Counted from the stretch's first letter, positions 24,083 through 34,236 are shown. The stretch is DNA of 34,377 nucleotides from Bacteriovoracaceae bacterium (GCA_028287765.1 JAQBPA010000014.1:1-34377); one strand, 5' to 3'. Program-made: numbers and translations. Notes: generated from the sequence alone by a model not told the origin.

Positions 24083-26038
24083 TTATAATAATTGATAAGG
24101 ATCGCGATCTAATTTCATTTTGATCGTTATTTTATTTCGATCCCAGTCATCGAGAACGGCCGTGATAAAAGTAGTCATATGTCCTTTCGGCGACGCTTTC
24201 ACCAAAATATGCATTCGATAAAGGCCTTTCCATCTCGCAATGGGCGCCGGCGTCGGGCCCATCATTTTGATATCAAGAGACTCGGCAAATCTGCGGATCC
24301 GGTCAGCGAATAGATTCGATTCTAAATGAAGAGCGTTCTCATCACGATGACTGAGCGTGATCAAGCTCAGCCGAGAAAAAGGGGGAAGGTCAGCCATTTT
24401 TCGGATTGCCAATTCCGGCTCCGCAAAGCTTTCATAAGGATTTTCGCTTTGAAGCCACTCAAAAAGTAAATGCTCTGGCTTAAACGTTTGCACAATAAAT
24501 TGATTACTTTGTCCTCGACGACCACCGCGCCCCATCAACTGCCTTAAAAGCTGAAAAGATTTTTCGTTGCCACGAAAGTCAGGAATACCCCATCCTTGAT
24601 CGGCGAGAATCACGCCAACAAGCGAGAGCTTTGGAATATCAATTCCTTTCGAAATCATTTGTGTGCCCACCAGAATATCGATTTTTCCGTCTGAGTAATC
24701 TTTAATCGTTTTTGCTAAAACATTTTTTTTAACGGCTTCGTCTCGATCAAGTCTCGCCACGCGTGCTTCGGGAAATCTGGCTTTGATCTGAATCTCCACT
24801 TCTTTGGTTCCGATGCCGCCCATAAAAAACTCAGATCCGCCGCACTGATCACAAGTTTTAGTGAGTGGTTTTTGATACTGACACCAATGACAAATCGCCA
24901 CATTCAGATCCTGATGAACCGTCATCGTGACCGAACAATTTTTACATTCGTCTGCAGCGCCGCAACTCACGCAAAGCCTTTGAGAGGCTGAACCCCGCCG
25001 ATTTAAAAAAAGTAAGGTCTGCTCGTTCGTTTCTAATTGTCGAGCGATGGCGTCGTGAAGATCTTCTGTAATAAAAGAACGCTCTTTATTTTCCCACTTC
25101 TCTTTCAGATCAACCACTTTCGTCTGAGCTTTTTGGAACGAGTAAAATGGCTTTAAGCGATAAAGAGGAGCTTTCGTTTCTCGCGCACGTTCATAAGTCT
25201 CTAAGCTTGGCGTTGCACTTCCTAAAACAATGGGAATTTTAAAAAGCTGAGCGCGAAGAATAGCGAGATCGCGAGCATGATACGGTCCACGTTCAGATTG
25301 TTTATAAGAGGAGTCGTGCTCTTCATCGACCACGATCAATTTTAAATTTGAAAAGGGAAGTAAGAGTGCAGAGCGCGCTCCCAAAAAAACATCTGACTGC
25401 CCGCTCAGCGCTCGTGAAAAGGCTTCAAATCTTTTCTTCTCGCTGATCTGTGAATGAAAAACAGTCACATCGCCTCCAAGCCTTTGTGAAAGACGCTCTT
25501 CGAGCTGCGGCGTTAAAGAAATTTCGGGAACTAGAAATAAGGTCTGACCGCCTTCTTTTAAAATCTTATCGATGAGAGAGAGATAAACCTCAGTCTTCCC
25601 GCTTCCCATCTCGCCCATTAAAAGATGAATTTTAAAATTTCGATCTTTCCAAATCTCTTCTTCAACTTTTTTTTGATCCTCACTTAATGTCGCTAGATCC
25701 GAGATATAAGGTTTCAGAGGCAAATCGAGAGATTTTTCGCCGAGTTGAATTTTTTTTGGAAGAGCTCCCGCTAAAAGTTCTCCTAGAGAAATTCCGTAGT
25801 ACTGTGCTGCTCGCTCGTAGAAGCGAAGGGTCTGCTCGTCAAAAAAGGGATGCTCATCGCAAACTGATAAAATCTTTTTAAGGCCTTTCGGTTTATTTTC
25901 CGTTTTGCCCCAAACAAATCCCACCATTTCGCGCGACCGAAACGGTACTCGCACGCGCATTCCTTGTTCGAGTCGCTCGTCGGATTCGTAAGTAAAAAGT
26001 CGTCGGAGAGGTGTTCGTATGGCGACTTCGTAAAGCAT
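24083..26038 (-). CDS. priA: Primosomal helicase PriA
   Basis: A 651-residue superfamily 2 helicase that restarts collapsed replication forks by loading the replisome. An N-terminal DNA-binding region (about 1-110) precedes the helicase core: Walker A GEMGSGKT (about 141-148), DEEH box (LIVVDEEHDSSYKQ), GSATPSLET, then the cysteine-rich zinc module with C-x2-C pairs (LCVSCGAADECKNC, CHWCQYQ, CDQCGG; eight Cys) and motifs V/VI with GTQMISKGIDIPKLSLVGV and QLMGRGGRRGQ. The length is typical of shorter PriA forms (about 650-730). Start is ATG at 26038. It lies 71 bp downstream of hutU on the same strand, but functions are unrelated, so a shared transcript is unproven. Confidence 0.97.
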   Translation of the reverse strand: MLYEVAIRTPLRRLFTYESDERLEQGMRVRVPFRSREMVGFVWGKTENKPKGLKKILSVCDEHPFFDEQTLRFYERAAQYYGISLGELLAGALPKKIQLGEKSLDLPLKPYISDLATLSEDQKKVEEEIWKDRNFKIHLLMGEMGSGKTEVYLSLIDKILKEGGQTLFLVPEISLTPQLEERLSQRLGGDVTVFHSQISEKKRFEAFSRALSGQSDVFLGARSALLLPFSNLKLIVVDEEHDSSYKQSERGPYHARDLAILRAQLFKIPIVLGSATPSLETYERARETKAPLYRLKPFYSFQKAQTKVVDLKEKWENKERSFITEDLHDAIARQLETNEQTLLFLNRRGSASQRLCVSCGAADECKNCSVTMTVHQDLNVAICHWCQYQKPLTKTCDQCGGSEFFMGGIGTKEVEIQIKARFPEARVARLDRDEAVKKNVLAKTIKDYSDGKIDILVGTQMISKGIDIPKLSLVGVILADQGWGIPDFRGNEKSFQLLRQLMGRGGRRGQSNQFIVQTFKPEHLLFEWLQSENPYESFAEPELAIRKMADLPPFSRLSLITLSHRDENALHLESNLFADRIRRFAESLDIKMMGPTPAPIARWKGLYRMHILVKASPKGHMTTFITAVLDDWDRNKITIKMKLDRDPYQLL

Positions 26039-26109
26039 TCAGGAAGGTTGCTTGATTCGATAACCCTCCGTCAATGAGAGAGCTTCGAGATAAAAAGTTC
26101 AGCAATATT

Positions 26110-27747
26110 TTATTTCAGCATGGGAATATCGATCTCATTCTTTTTTGCAAATCGAATAGCTTCTTCGTAGCCCGCATCTACATGGCGAATAACTCCCATG
26201 CCGGGATCGGAAGTGAGAACCCGCTCCAGTCGCAAATCTGCATCGCGAGTTCCGTCCGCCACAATCACCATGCCTGCGTGAAGCGAATAACCCATTCCCA
26301 CACCACCGCCATGATGAAAACTAACCCACGAGGCACCGTTCGCCGTATTGATGAGTGCATTTAAAATGGGCCAATCCGCAATCGCATCCGATCCGTCCTT
26401 CATGCTTTCGGTTTCACGATTGGGAGAAGCAACAGAGCCGCAGTCCAAATGATCGCGACCAATCACAATCGGAGCAGAAACTTTTCCACTTCGAACAAGT
26501 TCGTTAAAGAGAAGTCCCGCTTTTTTTCTTTCATTATAATTGAGCCAACAAATCCGTGCGGGAAGACCTTGGAAGGCAACGCGTTTTCCCGCCTGCGTGA
26601 GCCAGCGAATGAGATGTGTATTTTCTGGAAACAAATGAATGAGTGCCTGGTCAGTCACAGCTATATCCGCAGGATCACCGGAAAGCGCCACCCACCGAAA
26701 AGGCCCCGAGCCTTCACAAAAAAGCGGACGAATATAGGCAGGGACAAAACCGGGATATGAAAACGCGTCGTCATAACCGCCTTCTTTCGCATATCCTCGA
26801 AGATTATTTCCGTAATCAAAAACGATCGCTCCCTTTTTTTGAAATTCAACCATCGCTTGGCAGTGCTTAACGATCGTCGCTAAACTTTTCTTTTTATAAT
26901 TTTCCGGATTTTTTCGCTCACGCGCGAGATCTTTCAGCTCAACACCTTCAGCCACATATCCATAGACGGGATCGTGTGAAGAAGTTTGATCAGTCACCAC
27001 GGTTGGAATGATTTTTCTCTTCAGAAGTTCGGTATAAACGGTCGCAGCATTTCCAACGAGCCCAACAGAAAGCGGTTGCTTCTTTTTACAAGAATCCTGA
27101 ATCCATGAAAGTGCTTCGTCGATCGAGTGAGTCATTCGATCCAAATATTTTGTATCAATACGTCTTTGAATTCTTTCCGGATCAACATCCACTCCCAGAA
27201 AACTCGCGCCTGCAAAAATAGCAGCTCTCGGTTGAGCTCCGCCCATTCCTCCGAGTCCACCGGAAAGAATCCACTTGCCAGAAAGATCTCCCTTAAAATG
27301 AATTCGTCCAAGACTCGCAAAAGTTTCATAAGTTCCCTGAAGAATTCCTTGAGTGCCAATATAAATCCACGAACCCGCCGTCATCTGCCCATACATGATG
27401 AGCCCTTTTTTCTCGAGCTCGTCAAAAGTTTCCCAATTCGCCCATTTGGGAACTAGGTTCGAGTTGGCGAGTAAAACGCGCGGAGCATCAGCATGAGATT
27501 TTAAAATACCAACGGGTTTTCCAGACTGAATTAAAAGAGTTTCATCACTTTCAAGTCTAAGAAGTGCCGATTTAATTGCGGCCAAGCTTTCTTGATTTCT
27601 CGCAGCTTTTCCGCGGCCTCCATAAACAATTAAATCTTCAGGCCGCTCGGCAACAGCAGGATCAAGATTATTTTCGAGCATGCGAAGCGCAGCTTCTTGA
27701 ATCCAACCTTTACATCTAAGTTTTGTACCAACCGCTGCTTTTGACAT
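26110..27747 (-). CDS. hutU: Urocanate hydratase HutU
   Basis: A 545-residue NAD+-dependent cytoplasmic enzyme turning urocanate into imidazolonepropionate, step two of histidine breakdown. Motifs: [19 protein letters not shown] near the N-terminus, [10 protein letters not shown], the NAD-binding loop [12 protein letters not shown], the active-site cysteine block [10 protein letters not shown], and [18 protein letters not shown] and [20 protein letters not shown] near the C-terminus. The frame extends 30 codons further upstream, but those residues are not part of the family and would overrun the divergent gene's start, so ATG 27747 is chosen. hutI and the later steps are not in the window. 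It shares an 80-bp divergent gap with the gamma-glutamyltransferase gene. Confidence 0.97.
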   Translation of the reverse strand: MSKAAVGTKLRCKGWIQEAALRMLENNLDPAVAERPEDLIVYGGRGKAARNQESLAAIKSALLRLESDETLLIQSGKPVGILKSHADAPRVLLANSNLVPKWANWETFDELEKKGLIMYGQMTAGSWIYIGTQGILQGTYETFASLGRIHFKGDLSGKWILSGGLGGMGGAQPRAAIFAGASFLGVDVDPERIQRRIDTKYLDRMTHSIDEALSWIQDSCKKKQPLSVGLVGNAATVYTELLKRKIIPTVVTDQTSSHDPVYGYVAEGVELKDLARERKNPENYKKKSLATIVKHCQAMVEFQKKGAIVFDYGNNLRGYAKEGGYDDAFSYPGFVPAYIRPLFCEGSGPFRWVALSGDPADIAVTDQALIHLFPENTHLIRWLTQAGKRVAFQGLPARICWLNYNERKKAGLLFNELVRSGKVSAPIVIGRDHLDCGSVASPNRETESMKDGSDAIADWPILNALINTANGASWVSFHHGGGVGMGYSLHAGMVIVADGTRDADLRLERVLTSDPGMGVIRHVDAGYEEAIRFAKKNEIDIPMLK

Positions 27748-27827
27748 AGCGGTATTTTTGTTGAGCGGCAGCAATTTGGCAATCAATCTTGCTTGCGAAA
27801 AGAAAACGGCAACGATAATCACAAGAA

Positions 27828-29537
27828 ATGAAAGCACTTCGATCTCTCTTTATTTCCTGCTTATTTTTGCAGCTGGGCTGCTCGTTGCATCCCAAAAAAA
27901 TTATTGAGAGAACAGAGGTTACAAATAAGACTCTCGCCATTTCCACGAGTGAACCCCTCGCGAGTCAGGTAGCTGCCGATATTTTTAAACAAGGCGGTAA
28001 TATCGTGGACGCAGCTGTTGCAGCCTCCTTCGTTGTCTCAGTCATCCGACCACAATCCACCGGAATTGGAGGAGGCGGATTTCTTCTCTATTATAATGCC
28101 AGACAAAAACGAACCCTAGCTCTCGATTTTCGAGAAGTAGCGCCCATTAAAGCAACAACCGAGATGTATTTGAAAGACGGAAAAGTAATCGAAGATTTAC
28201 CGACAACTGGAGCCAAAGCCGTTGCAGTACCCGGCCTTATTGCAGGCCTCTATGATTTTCATCATCGATACGGAAAGCTCAAGTGGGCGAAAGTTGTTGC
28301 GCCAAGTGCGGTTATTGCAGAGTCGCAAATTTCAGTTTCAAAACATATGTCGGATAGACTTATTCTTGAAAAAGAAGATTTAGAGCACAGTTCCGAATTA
28401 AAAGCTCTTTTCTTTAAAGAAGGTCGACTGCTGCGAGAAGGAGAAACTTTTTCCAATCCCGATTTAGCAAAAACACTTAGAAAAATTGGAAAATTTGGAA
28501 AAGACTATTTTTACAAAGGAGAATTTGCAGAAAAACTGGTCGATTGGATGAAAAAAAATAACGGGCTTATCACCGAAGAAGATCTTTCAAGCTATCGCGT
28601 AAAAATGCGAACGCCGATTCAATCTAAGTATAGAGAATTTTCGATCACAAGTTTCCCCCCACCGAGTTCGGGCGGTATTGGTCTCATCCAAATTTTAAAA
28701 ATCTACGACCTCATTTCTGACTCGTTTCGAAAACAATATGGAACTCGTGTCATGGAAATTGAAGCGATGAAAAGAGCTTTTATTGATCGAGCTTTTCTTC
28801 TCGGCGATCCAGATTTTGTTAAAATTCCCGTGCACGATCTTCTTTCGAATCAATATCTCAAATCGCGAGCTGACGAAATTTCGAACAAAAAAATTCTACC
28901 GTCTGCAGAAATTCTTCCCTGGAGTAAAGAGAAGCGAAATCATGAAACAACCCATCTCTCCTTCATCGATGGTGAAGGAAATGCCATTTCTACCACCCAG
29001 ACTGTGAACGTTTATTTCGGAGCAAAGGTCGTTATTCCAGGTACTGGGGTGATTTTAAATGACACGATGGACGACTTCTCGATTCAACCGGGTGTAAAAA
29101 ATCATTTTGAATTAGTCGGAGGAAGACGCAATCGGATTCAACCCGGCAAACGTCCCGTCAGCAGCATGACTCCCACCCTTGTCTTTGATGCCCAAAATCG
29201 AGTCAAACTAGTGGCAGGAGCTCCCGGCGGATCTCAAATCATCACCCAAGTTTATCATGTCCTTTCAAGAATTCTTCGAGAAAAAGAAACTCCAGAAAGC
29301 GCAATTGAAAGCTGTAGATTCCATCACCAATGGGTCCCAGACAAAGTAGTGATTGAGCCAGATTGTTTTAAAAGTTTTAAACCACTCGAAAAAATATACA
29401 CCCTACAAAAAGCAAAAACCCCGTTCTATGATGTCCTAGTCGTCGGCCGAGAACCCGACGGAAAACTTTTCTCAGTCATCGACCCAAGAGGCCACGGAAA
29501 ACCCGTAATAGCTCATCGAGCTCAAATTTTTAATTAA
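27828..29537 (+). CDS. ggt: Gamma-glutamyltransferase, predicted lipoprotein
   Basis: A 569-residue self-cleaving Ntn hydrolase that removes gamma-glutamyl groups from glutathione and similar peptides outside the cytoplasm. A lipobox (LQLGC, Cys18) after a hydrophobic core predicts a lipid-anchored form rather than the usual soluble periplasmic enzyme. It has [15 protein letters not shown] and DFREVAP, the processing site with Thr374 in ETTHLSFID (cleavage before Thr374, giving the small subunit), and [35 protein letters not shown]. All catalytic elements look intact. It lies between hutU and hutH, pointing to a role in supplying glutamate and cysteine from scavenged peptides. Confidence 0.95.
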   Translation: MKALRSLFISCLFLQLGCSLHPKKIIERTEVTNKTLAISTSEPLASQVAADIFKQGGNIVDAAVAASFVVSVIRPQSTGIGGGGFLLYYNARQKRTLALDFREVAPIKATTEMYLKDGKVIEDLPTTGAKAVAVPGLIAGLYDFHHRYGKLKWAKVVAPSAVIAESQISVSKHMSDRLILEKEDLEHSSELKALFFKEGRLLREGETFSNPDLAKTLRKIGKFGKDYFYKGEFAEKLVDWMKKNNGLITEEDLSSYRVKMRTPIQSKYREFSITSFPPPSSGGIGLIQILKIYDLISDSFRKQYGTRVMEIEAMKRAFIDRAFLLGDPDFVKIPVHDLLSNQYLKSRADEISNKKILPSAEILPWSKEKRNHETTHLSFIDGEGNAISTTQTVNVYFGAKVVIPGTGVILNDTMDDFSIQPGVKNHFELVGGRRNRIQPGKRPVSSMTPTLVFDAQNRVKLVAGAPGGSQIITQVYHVLSRILREKETPESAIESCRFHHQWVPDKVVIEPDCFKSFKPLEKIYTLQKAKTPFYDVLVVGREPDGKLFSVIDPRGHGKPVIAHRAQIFN

Positions 29538-29554
29538 ATTTTTTAGAAAAAAAC

Positions 29555-31066
29555 TTATCCCGCCCGGAAGGGCTCCATTATAAGTCGCTCAATTTTTTTC
29601 CAGTCCCGCCCAAATTCTCGGTCTCCAGATAAAAAGAGAGTCGGAACTTTTCGAGCGAGCGTCGATAAGAATTTTTCGATAACCGGACTAAAGGAAAGTC
29701 CCATGCGCGTCGATTCGTGGACTGCGCCTCGCACTCCACAAACAATTTCAGCCGCAACGATTCGTCGTAAATTCTCGATCATCATTAAAGATTTTCGTGC
29801 TGCCCATGGAGCCATGCTCACATGATCTTCTTGATTGCCATTCGTTGAAATGGAATCGGCCGACGCGGGATGAGCGAGAGTTTTATTTTCGCTCGCAATG
29901 GCTGCTGCCGCCGTTTGCAGAATCATAAACCCACTTTCAACTCCCGGGCGGTCCGCTAAAAAAGCATTACCACGCGCGGTTAGCGGACTGATCAACTGGT
30001 CGATTCGTCTTTCAGTAATATTTCCAAGTGTTGCTAGGGCCATCGACATTAAATCAGCAGCAAAACTTACGGCGTGCGCATGAAAGTGTCCTCCTGAAAG
30101 AAGTTCTTTCGTCGACGACCACAAAATAGGATTGTCTGACACCGAATTGATTTCATCTTCTAGAAGTTCGTCAGATTTTTGCAAAATAGAATAAACCGGA
30201 CCTAGCACTTGAGGAATACATCGATACGAATAGGAGTCTTGCACAAGATCGCAGTCTCGATGAGCATTCATATGCTTTGATCCTTGTAAAATCTTTTTAA
30301 ATCTTTCCGCGACTTCCTTCTGATGTGGATGAGCTTTGACCGAATGAAGTCGCGAATCAAAAACAGCTGCCGTTCCACGATGCGCCTCGAGTGAAAGAGC
30401 CGCTGATAATTCTAACCACGGCAAAAGAATTTGAAGCTGTGCTCTCGCCTCTAAGGCAAGTGCTAGAGAGAACTGAGTGCCGTTAACGAGAGCGAGTCCT
30501 TCTTTGGGACCAATGGAAATCGGTTTGATTTTCAATTTTTTTAGGAGACTTGCTGCCGGAACACTTTTGCCATCTTCGATGAACTCTCCAAATCCAATAA
30601 AAGTAATTCCAAGATGAGCAAGCGGTGCCAAATCTCCGCTCGCGCCAACGCTCCCCTGAATCGGAATCATGGGAGTGATATTTTTATTTAAATAAACCAA
30701 ATGTCTTTCAATTATTTCTGAAGAAACTCCGCTGAACCCTTTCCCGAGACTAAATGCTCGAAGCAAAAGTAAGCGTCGAACGACTTGAGAAGAAAGCGGC
30801 TCACCAATTCCGCACGCATGGGATTTCAAAATATTAATTTGAAGCTGAATCAATTCACTTTCAGAAATTCTCACTTGGGCCAATCGTCCAAATCCCGTAT
30901 TCACTCCGTAAATGGCTTGCTTAGATTGCGAAAGTTCGCGAACCATTTTTGAGCCTCGATCAAGCCGAGCAGCTGCCGAGGGTGCCAAGCGAAAGGAAGA
31001 CTCAGAAAGTAAATCCTCTAGAGCATCAATCGATAGTTTTTTAGTCGGATTGAAGATCACTTCCAT
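29555..31066 (-). CDS. hutH: Histidine ammonia-lyase HutH
   Basis: A 503-residue enzyme that converts histidine to urocanate and ammonia, step one of histidine use. The MIO prosthetic group forms from Ala142-Ser143-Gly144 in GSVGASGDLAPLAH. YGVNTGFG (53-60) carries the catalytic Tyr53, and the SVSDNPI, NQEDHVSM and FLADRPGV blocks match the family. The length (about 500-510) is normal. Start is ATG at 31066; no clear ribosome site. It converges with ggt 17 bp away and diverges from pdxH across a 115-bp gap. hutU is on the same strand but beyond ggt, so the two hut genes are split by an oppositely oriented gene. Confidence 0.97.
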   Translation of the reverse strand: MEVIFNPTKKLSIDALEDLLSESSFRLAPSAAARLDRGSKMVRELSQSKQAIYGVNTGFGRLAQVRISESELIQLQINILKSHACGIGEPLSSQVVRRLLLLRAFSLGKGFSGVSSEIIERHLVYLNKNITPMIPIQGSVGASGDLAPLAHLGITFIGFGEFIEDGKSVPAASLLKKLKIKPISIGPKEGLALVNGTQFSLALALEARAQLQILLPWLELSAALSLEAHRGTAAVFDSRLHSVKAHPHQKEVAERFKKILQGSKHMNAHRDCDLVQDSYSYRCIPQVLGPVYSILQKSDELLEDEINSVSDNPILWSSTKELLSGGHFHAHAVSFAADLMSMALATLGNITERRIDQLISPLTARGNAFLADRPGVESGFMILQTAAAAIASENKTLAHPASADSISTNGNQEDHVSMAPWAARKSLMMIENLRRIVAAEIVCGVRGAVHESTRMGLSFSPVIEKFLSTLARKVPTLFLSGDREFGRDWKKIERLIMEPFRAG

Positions 31067-31181
31067 ACGGTAGGAGAAAATTTCTATGTCGGCAATCAGG
31101 AATGATCACGGCCATAAACAGTATACAAAAAGAATGTCACCTATGAATATTTCCTCCTTTCGGGTACTTCTATTCTGAAAA

Positions 31182-31754
31182 ATGAACCCTCTTCAAAAAT
31201 TTGAATTTTGGTACAAAAAAGCAGTCCGCGCGAAAGAAATTTCTCCCGATGCGATGGCACTCGCTTCGGTATCTAAGAATGGAAAACCGTCTGTTCGCTT
31301 TATTTTATTTAAGGGCATTCGAGAAAATGGTGTATCTTTTTTCACAAATTACAAAAGTCGTAAGGCCAGTGATTTTAGTGAGAACTCGTATGCAGCGCTC
31401 ACCGTCTTTTGGCCAAAAATATATTTGCAAGTGCGGCTTGAAGGAAAAATAAAAAAGCTTTCCGCGGCCGAGTCCGATAAATATTGGAAAACGCGCCCGA
31501 GACAAAGCCAAATTGGAGCATGGTCTTCACCGCAGAGCCAAACGATTGTGTCTCGCAGAGCGCTCGAGCAAACATTTAAATTACTTGAGCTCAAATTTGC
31601 CGGCCGAGAAATACCGAGACCGCCGCACTGGGGCGGCTATACGCTTATTCCCAGTCGTATCGAATTCTGGACAGGGCAAAAATTTAGGCTCCACGAACGT
31701 GAGCTCTTCACACGACGCAAAAATCGCTGGGTTCGGGAAATTTTGGCACCCTAG
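31182..31754 (+). CDS. pdxH: Pyridoxamine/pyridoxine 5'-phosphate oxidase
   Basis: A 190-residue FMN enzyme that oxidises pyridoxamine or pyridoxine phosphate to pyridoxal 5'-phosphate, the last step of vitamin B6 supply. FMN- and substrate-binding blocks are visible: RFILFKGIRENGVSFFTNYKSRKASD, QVRLEGKIKKLSAAESDKYW, RPRQSQIGAWSSPQS, RPPHWGGYTLIPSRIEFW and the C-terminal RLHERELF...WVREILAP. It is about 20-25 residues shorter than E. coli PdxH (218), all from the N-terminus. ATG 31182 fits the family start (NPLQKFEFWYKKA). Monocistronic as far as visible. Confidence 0.95.
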   Translation: MNPLQKFEFWYKKAVRAKEISPDAMALASVSKNGKPSVRFILFKGIRENGVSFFTNYKSRKASDFSENSYAALTVFWPKIYLQVRLEGKIKKLSAAESDKYWKTRPRQSQIGAWSSPQSQTIVSRRALEQTFKLLELKFAGREIPRPPHWGGYTLIPSRIEFWTGQKFRLHERELFTRRKNRWVREILAP

Positions 31755-31810
31755 AACCAACTTCATAAATCTGCGGAGCGTCATCGAGAAGCAGCGCTAT
31801 AATTAGTGTA

Positions 31811-32716
31811 ATGATTAGTGTCTGCATGATCACTCGAAATGAGGAAGCCTGGCTTGACGAGTGCCTCGAGCATTTAAAACCTCTCCATCCAGAGTTCATT
31901 ATTGTCGATACAGGATCAACCGATCGCACGAAAGAAATAGGAGCAGCTCACGGGGCCCGCATTCTCGAAACAACCTGGGATGACGACTTCTCAAGGCCCA
32001 GAAATTTAAGTCTAAAAGAAGCCACGCGTCCGTGGATTCTTGTCATTGATCCAGACGAAAGAATTGCCACCCGAGATATACTCCGATTGAGAGAGCTCAC
32101 TGAAAAAGCGAATTTAAAAGCCTATGCTTTTCAGACTCGTAATTATGTTAGAACTAAAACGAACGGAAACTCCTATTCATCCGACGGAAGCTATGAAGAA
32201 GAAAAAGATTACCCATTCTTTTTTTTAAGCTGCAAGGTTCGGCTCTTTCGAAATGGTCTCAATATTCATTTTAAAGGCGTTGTGCATGAAACTGTTTCGG
32301 ACTCTGTCGTCCATGCCTGTAAGCCGGGAGAGTTTGAAGAAGCCGATATTATTTTTCATCACTACGGAACAGATCCAGACTTGATGAAGAAAAAAAATAA
32401 GCGCGCTCTCTATAAAAAACTCACCGAAAAAAAAATCATTGATGAGCCACAAAATCCGGAGGCCTTCATTGAATTTGCGCGGGAGTGCCTTCATGCAGGA
32501 GAAAATGAACGCGCGCTGGCTGCCTTTTATCGCGCCCATCAGTTGGATTCAACTTCTCCCTATTATCTGTTGGAACTCGTAAGAGCTTTTTTTAAATCCG
32601 ACAGAGGCTTGGAATCAAAATCATTTTTAGAGAAAGGCATTCAACTCGATCCAAATAATCTCGAATATCAAAAGTTTTATCATCAACTAAAAAGTTTTCA
32701 AAATCAGCAGACCTAA
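31811..32716 (+). CDS. GT2-family glycosyltransferase with TPR tail
   Basis: A 301-residue protein. The GT-A domain (about 1-200) starts ISVCMITRNEEAWLDECLEHL, then IIVDTGSTDRTKEIG and the metal-site region WILVIDPDERI. The C-terminal third (about 215-298) reads as TPR helices (PEAFIEFARECLHAGENERALAAFYRAHQLD, LLELVRAFFKSDRGLESKSFLEKGIQLDP). Such TPR-linked GT2 proteins include glycosyltransferases acting on peptides and proteins, so a protein substrate is possible; it is not proven. Its last 4 bases overlap the end of the convergent gene at 32713. No partner gene is adjacent on the same strand. Confidence 0.85.
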   Translation: MISVCMITRNEEAWLDECLEHLKPLHPEFIIVDTGSTDRTKEIGAAHGARILETTWDDDFSRPRNLSLKEATRPWILVIDPDERIATRDILRLRELTEKANLKAYAFQTRNYVRTKTNGNSYSSDGSYEEEKDYPFFFLSCKVRLFRNGLNIHFKGVVHETVSDSVVHACKPGEFEEADIIFHHYGTDPDLMKKKNKRALYKKLTEKKIIDEPQNPEAFIEFARECLHAGENERALAAFYRAHQLDSTSPYYLLELVRAFFKSDRGLESKSFLEKGIQLDPNNLEYQKFYHQLKSFQNQQT

Positions 32717-33456
32717 GATCCGCTCAAACCAAAACCCTGCGAAAAAACAGCCTTTCCTGAATAACCCAATTCTAAATAATTAATTCCCCAGTTTTGACGA
32801 TTATCCGCCTGTGCCAAGGACTCGCTCAGCATCGCTGTATGAAGTCGTGCGGTCACTCGAGCTGCATAGATGACCGATTCCATATCGTCTTCACTTTGAA
32901 TGAGATTTTTTACAAACGAATCCATAAGGGCATTGTTTACAATGTTTGTTTTTATTTGCTGTTGAATAAAACTTGTCGCCTCATCTGGAACTCCTATCTT
33001 TTTAACGGTTTCCAAATAAATTTTAGCGGCACGAAGAGGCATATTTTTTAAATGGAAAAGATATCCCAAAAAGCCAACCGGGTTAAGATGTTGAATCTGA
33101 TAAAAACCGTATGAAATAAGTGCAGTCGTAGCAGGAAGTGGTCGCTCATAAGATATTTCAGAAACATCAACGTCGAGAATTTTTAAATCATTCAATACCA
33201 GATCCCCATGAGCTATTTCAGAAGGTAGATGGCGGAAAAAAAATTTTATCATATCCCGCCTTTCGCCCTTTAAGAATGCGGTCAAATACGCCTGCATTTG
33301 CGGATTCTCTCGAACGCAATGGAATTGCTGTCTTAAAAGCGATTTATAATGCTCGGCAGTAATTTCTCCGTTATTAATTCTTTGAAAAGCAGGCGAGCAA
33401 GCCATTTCATCATAAGCCACTTGCCACTTTTGTTTGATTATTTCGAGTTGCTTCAA
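32713..33456 (-). CDS. Heme-oxygenase-fold (TenA/PqqC-like) protein
   Basis: A 247-residue all-helical protein with the profile of the TenA/PqqC/heme-oxygenase-like superfamily, which includes diiron oxidases and fatty-acid decarboxylases. Family-like blocks are LLRQQFHCVRENPQ, SEIAHGDLVLNDLKIL and GFYQIQHLNPVGFLGYLFHLKNMPL. The later stretch, where many diiron members have an H-x3-D-x2-H ligand set, reads IQQQIKTNIVNNALMDSF without those ligands, so metal binding may be altered or lost. Start is TTG at 33456 with AAAGG upstream; both are duplicated 37 bp upstream. It is the second gene of an operon behind the acyl-synthase-like gene (63-bp gap). Substrate unknown. Confidence 0.72.
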   Translation of the reverse strand: MKQLEIIKQKWQVAYDEMACSPAFQRINNGEITAEHYKSLLRQQFHCVRENPQMQAYLTAFLKGERRDMIKFFFRHLPSEIAHGDLVLNDLKILDVDVSEISYERPLPATTALISYGFYQIQHLNPVGFLGYLFHLKNMPLRAAKIYLETVKKIGVPDEATSFIQQQIKTNIVNNALMDSFVKNLIQSEDDMESVIYAARVTARLHTAMLSESLAQADNRQNWGINYLELGYSGKAVFSQGFGLSGS

Positions 33457-33515
33457 TTCTTTTTTCCTTTATTTATCATTCGAGTTGCTTCAATTCTTTT
33501 TTCCTTTATTTATCA
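33442..33515. repeat. 37-bp tandem duplication of a translation start
   Basis: Two perfect 37-bp units (33442-33478, 33479-33515) span the start of the heme-oxygenase-fold gene. On the minus strand each carries AAAGGAAAAAAGAATTG, that is, ribosome site plus TTG start. The distal copy opens a five-codon peptide (MKQLE then TGA). An ATG within the junction opens an eight-codon frame whose TGA overlaps the real TTG. This could be a translational leader that tunes the downstream gene, or a recent neutral slip. Confidence 0.9.
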
Positions 33516-33519
33516 ATTG

Positions 33520-34161
33520 TTAAGCGAAATGCCGAAAGAGAGGAGATCGAATTGTTCGCACATTTTTTTCGATCTTGGCTAATTTTTCTAATTTATTAAA
33601 AGAGCAACAGAGTTCATGTAAGGGTGAGTCAATGATCTCGAAATAAGGCTCGTCTCGATTATACATCACCATCGGTTGCACAGATTTGAGTTGAGAGTCC
33701 CCGGAGCCATATCGATAATGATGAAAGCCTATCTCTTTAAAATCGCCTGCAGCTTCCCCACCCTCAACGACAGTGACTTCCATTCCCGCTGTTCGAATGA
33801 TTTTGTAAATTTCTTTCATGAAAAGTAGAAAACGACTTTCCCATCGATGATCAGATTTAATAATGGGCTTCGTTAAAAACGCCACGCGTCCTGGATACAA
33901 TTTTTCAAATCGTTCAAAATCATAAAGCTCTGAATTTTGGAGAACGATGTCTTTAGAAAAAGAAATTTTGGCAACGCCAATAACCTCAAGTTCTTCAAAA
34001 AGAACGGCAACTATTCCCGTGTCGTCAAACAAGGACGTTGACTGTCTTAAATTTTGTGAAACATTCGCGTTAAGAAAAAGTTTAATTTTTTCTCGGTCGG
34101 TGTCGCTCGTGACAATTTTGAAATATAAAGAAAGTTTTCTACTCTTGTTGGGATCGATCAT
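33520..34161 (-). CDS. GNAT-fold protein resembling N-acyl amino acid synthases
   Basis: A 213-residue protein. The layout (GIVAVLFEELEVIGVAKISF, then FERFEKLYPGRVAFLTKPIIKSDHR, an RFLLFMKEIYKIIRTAGMEVTVVEGG helix-strand, and GFHHYRYG) resembles FeeM-type N-acyl amino acid synthases and LuxI-related GNAT proteins, which join an acyl chain to an amine. The match is by pattern, not by a decisive residue, so plain GNAT is the safer call. ATG 34161 has AAAGGA at good spacing; a TTG seven codons upstream is less likely. It is the first gene of a two-gene operon, with two dyads at 34237-34274 upstream. If it makes an acyl signal, these could be autoinduction sites; that is speculation. Confidence 0.55.
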   Translation of the reverse strand: MIDPNKSRKLSLYFKIVTSDTDREKIKLFLNANVSQNLRQSTSLFDDTGIVAVLFEELEVIGVAKISFSKDIVLQNSELYDFERFEKLYPGRVAFLTKPIIKSDHRWESRFLLFMKEIYKIIRTAGMEVTVVEGGEAAGDFKEIGFHHYRYGSGDSQLKSVQPMVMYNRDEPYFEIIDSPLHELCCSFNKLEKLAKIEKNVRTIRSPLFRHFA

Positions 34162-34236
34162 CTGACAGTTTCCTTTCGCCAATATCTACTTTCAAACCAG
34201 CAGAAGTGAACTGACTTAGACTGACACCGATGGCAG

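Noticed and set aside
27774-27792. Second sigma-54-like site before ggt (TGGCAATCAATCTTGC)
   Set aside because: The GG-to-GC spacing is 11 rather than 10 bases and the -24 box is imperfect.
27748-27837. N-terminal hydrophobic extension of HutU
   Set aside because: HutU is cytoplasmic, family members start near ATG 27747, and the extension overlaps the divergent ggt start.
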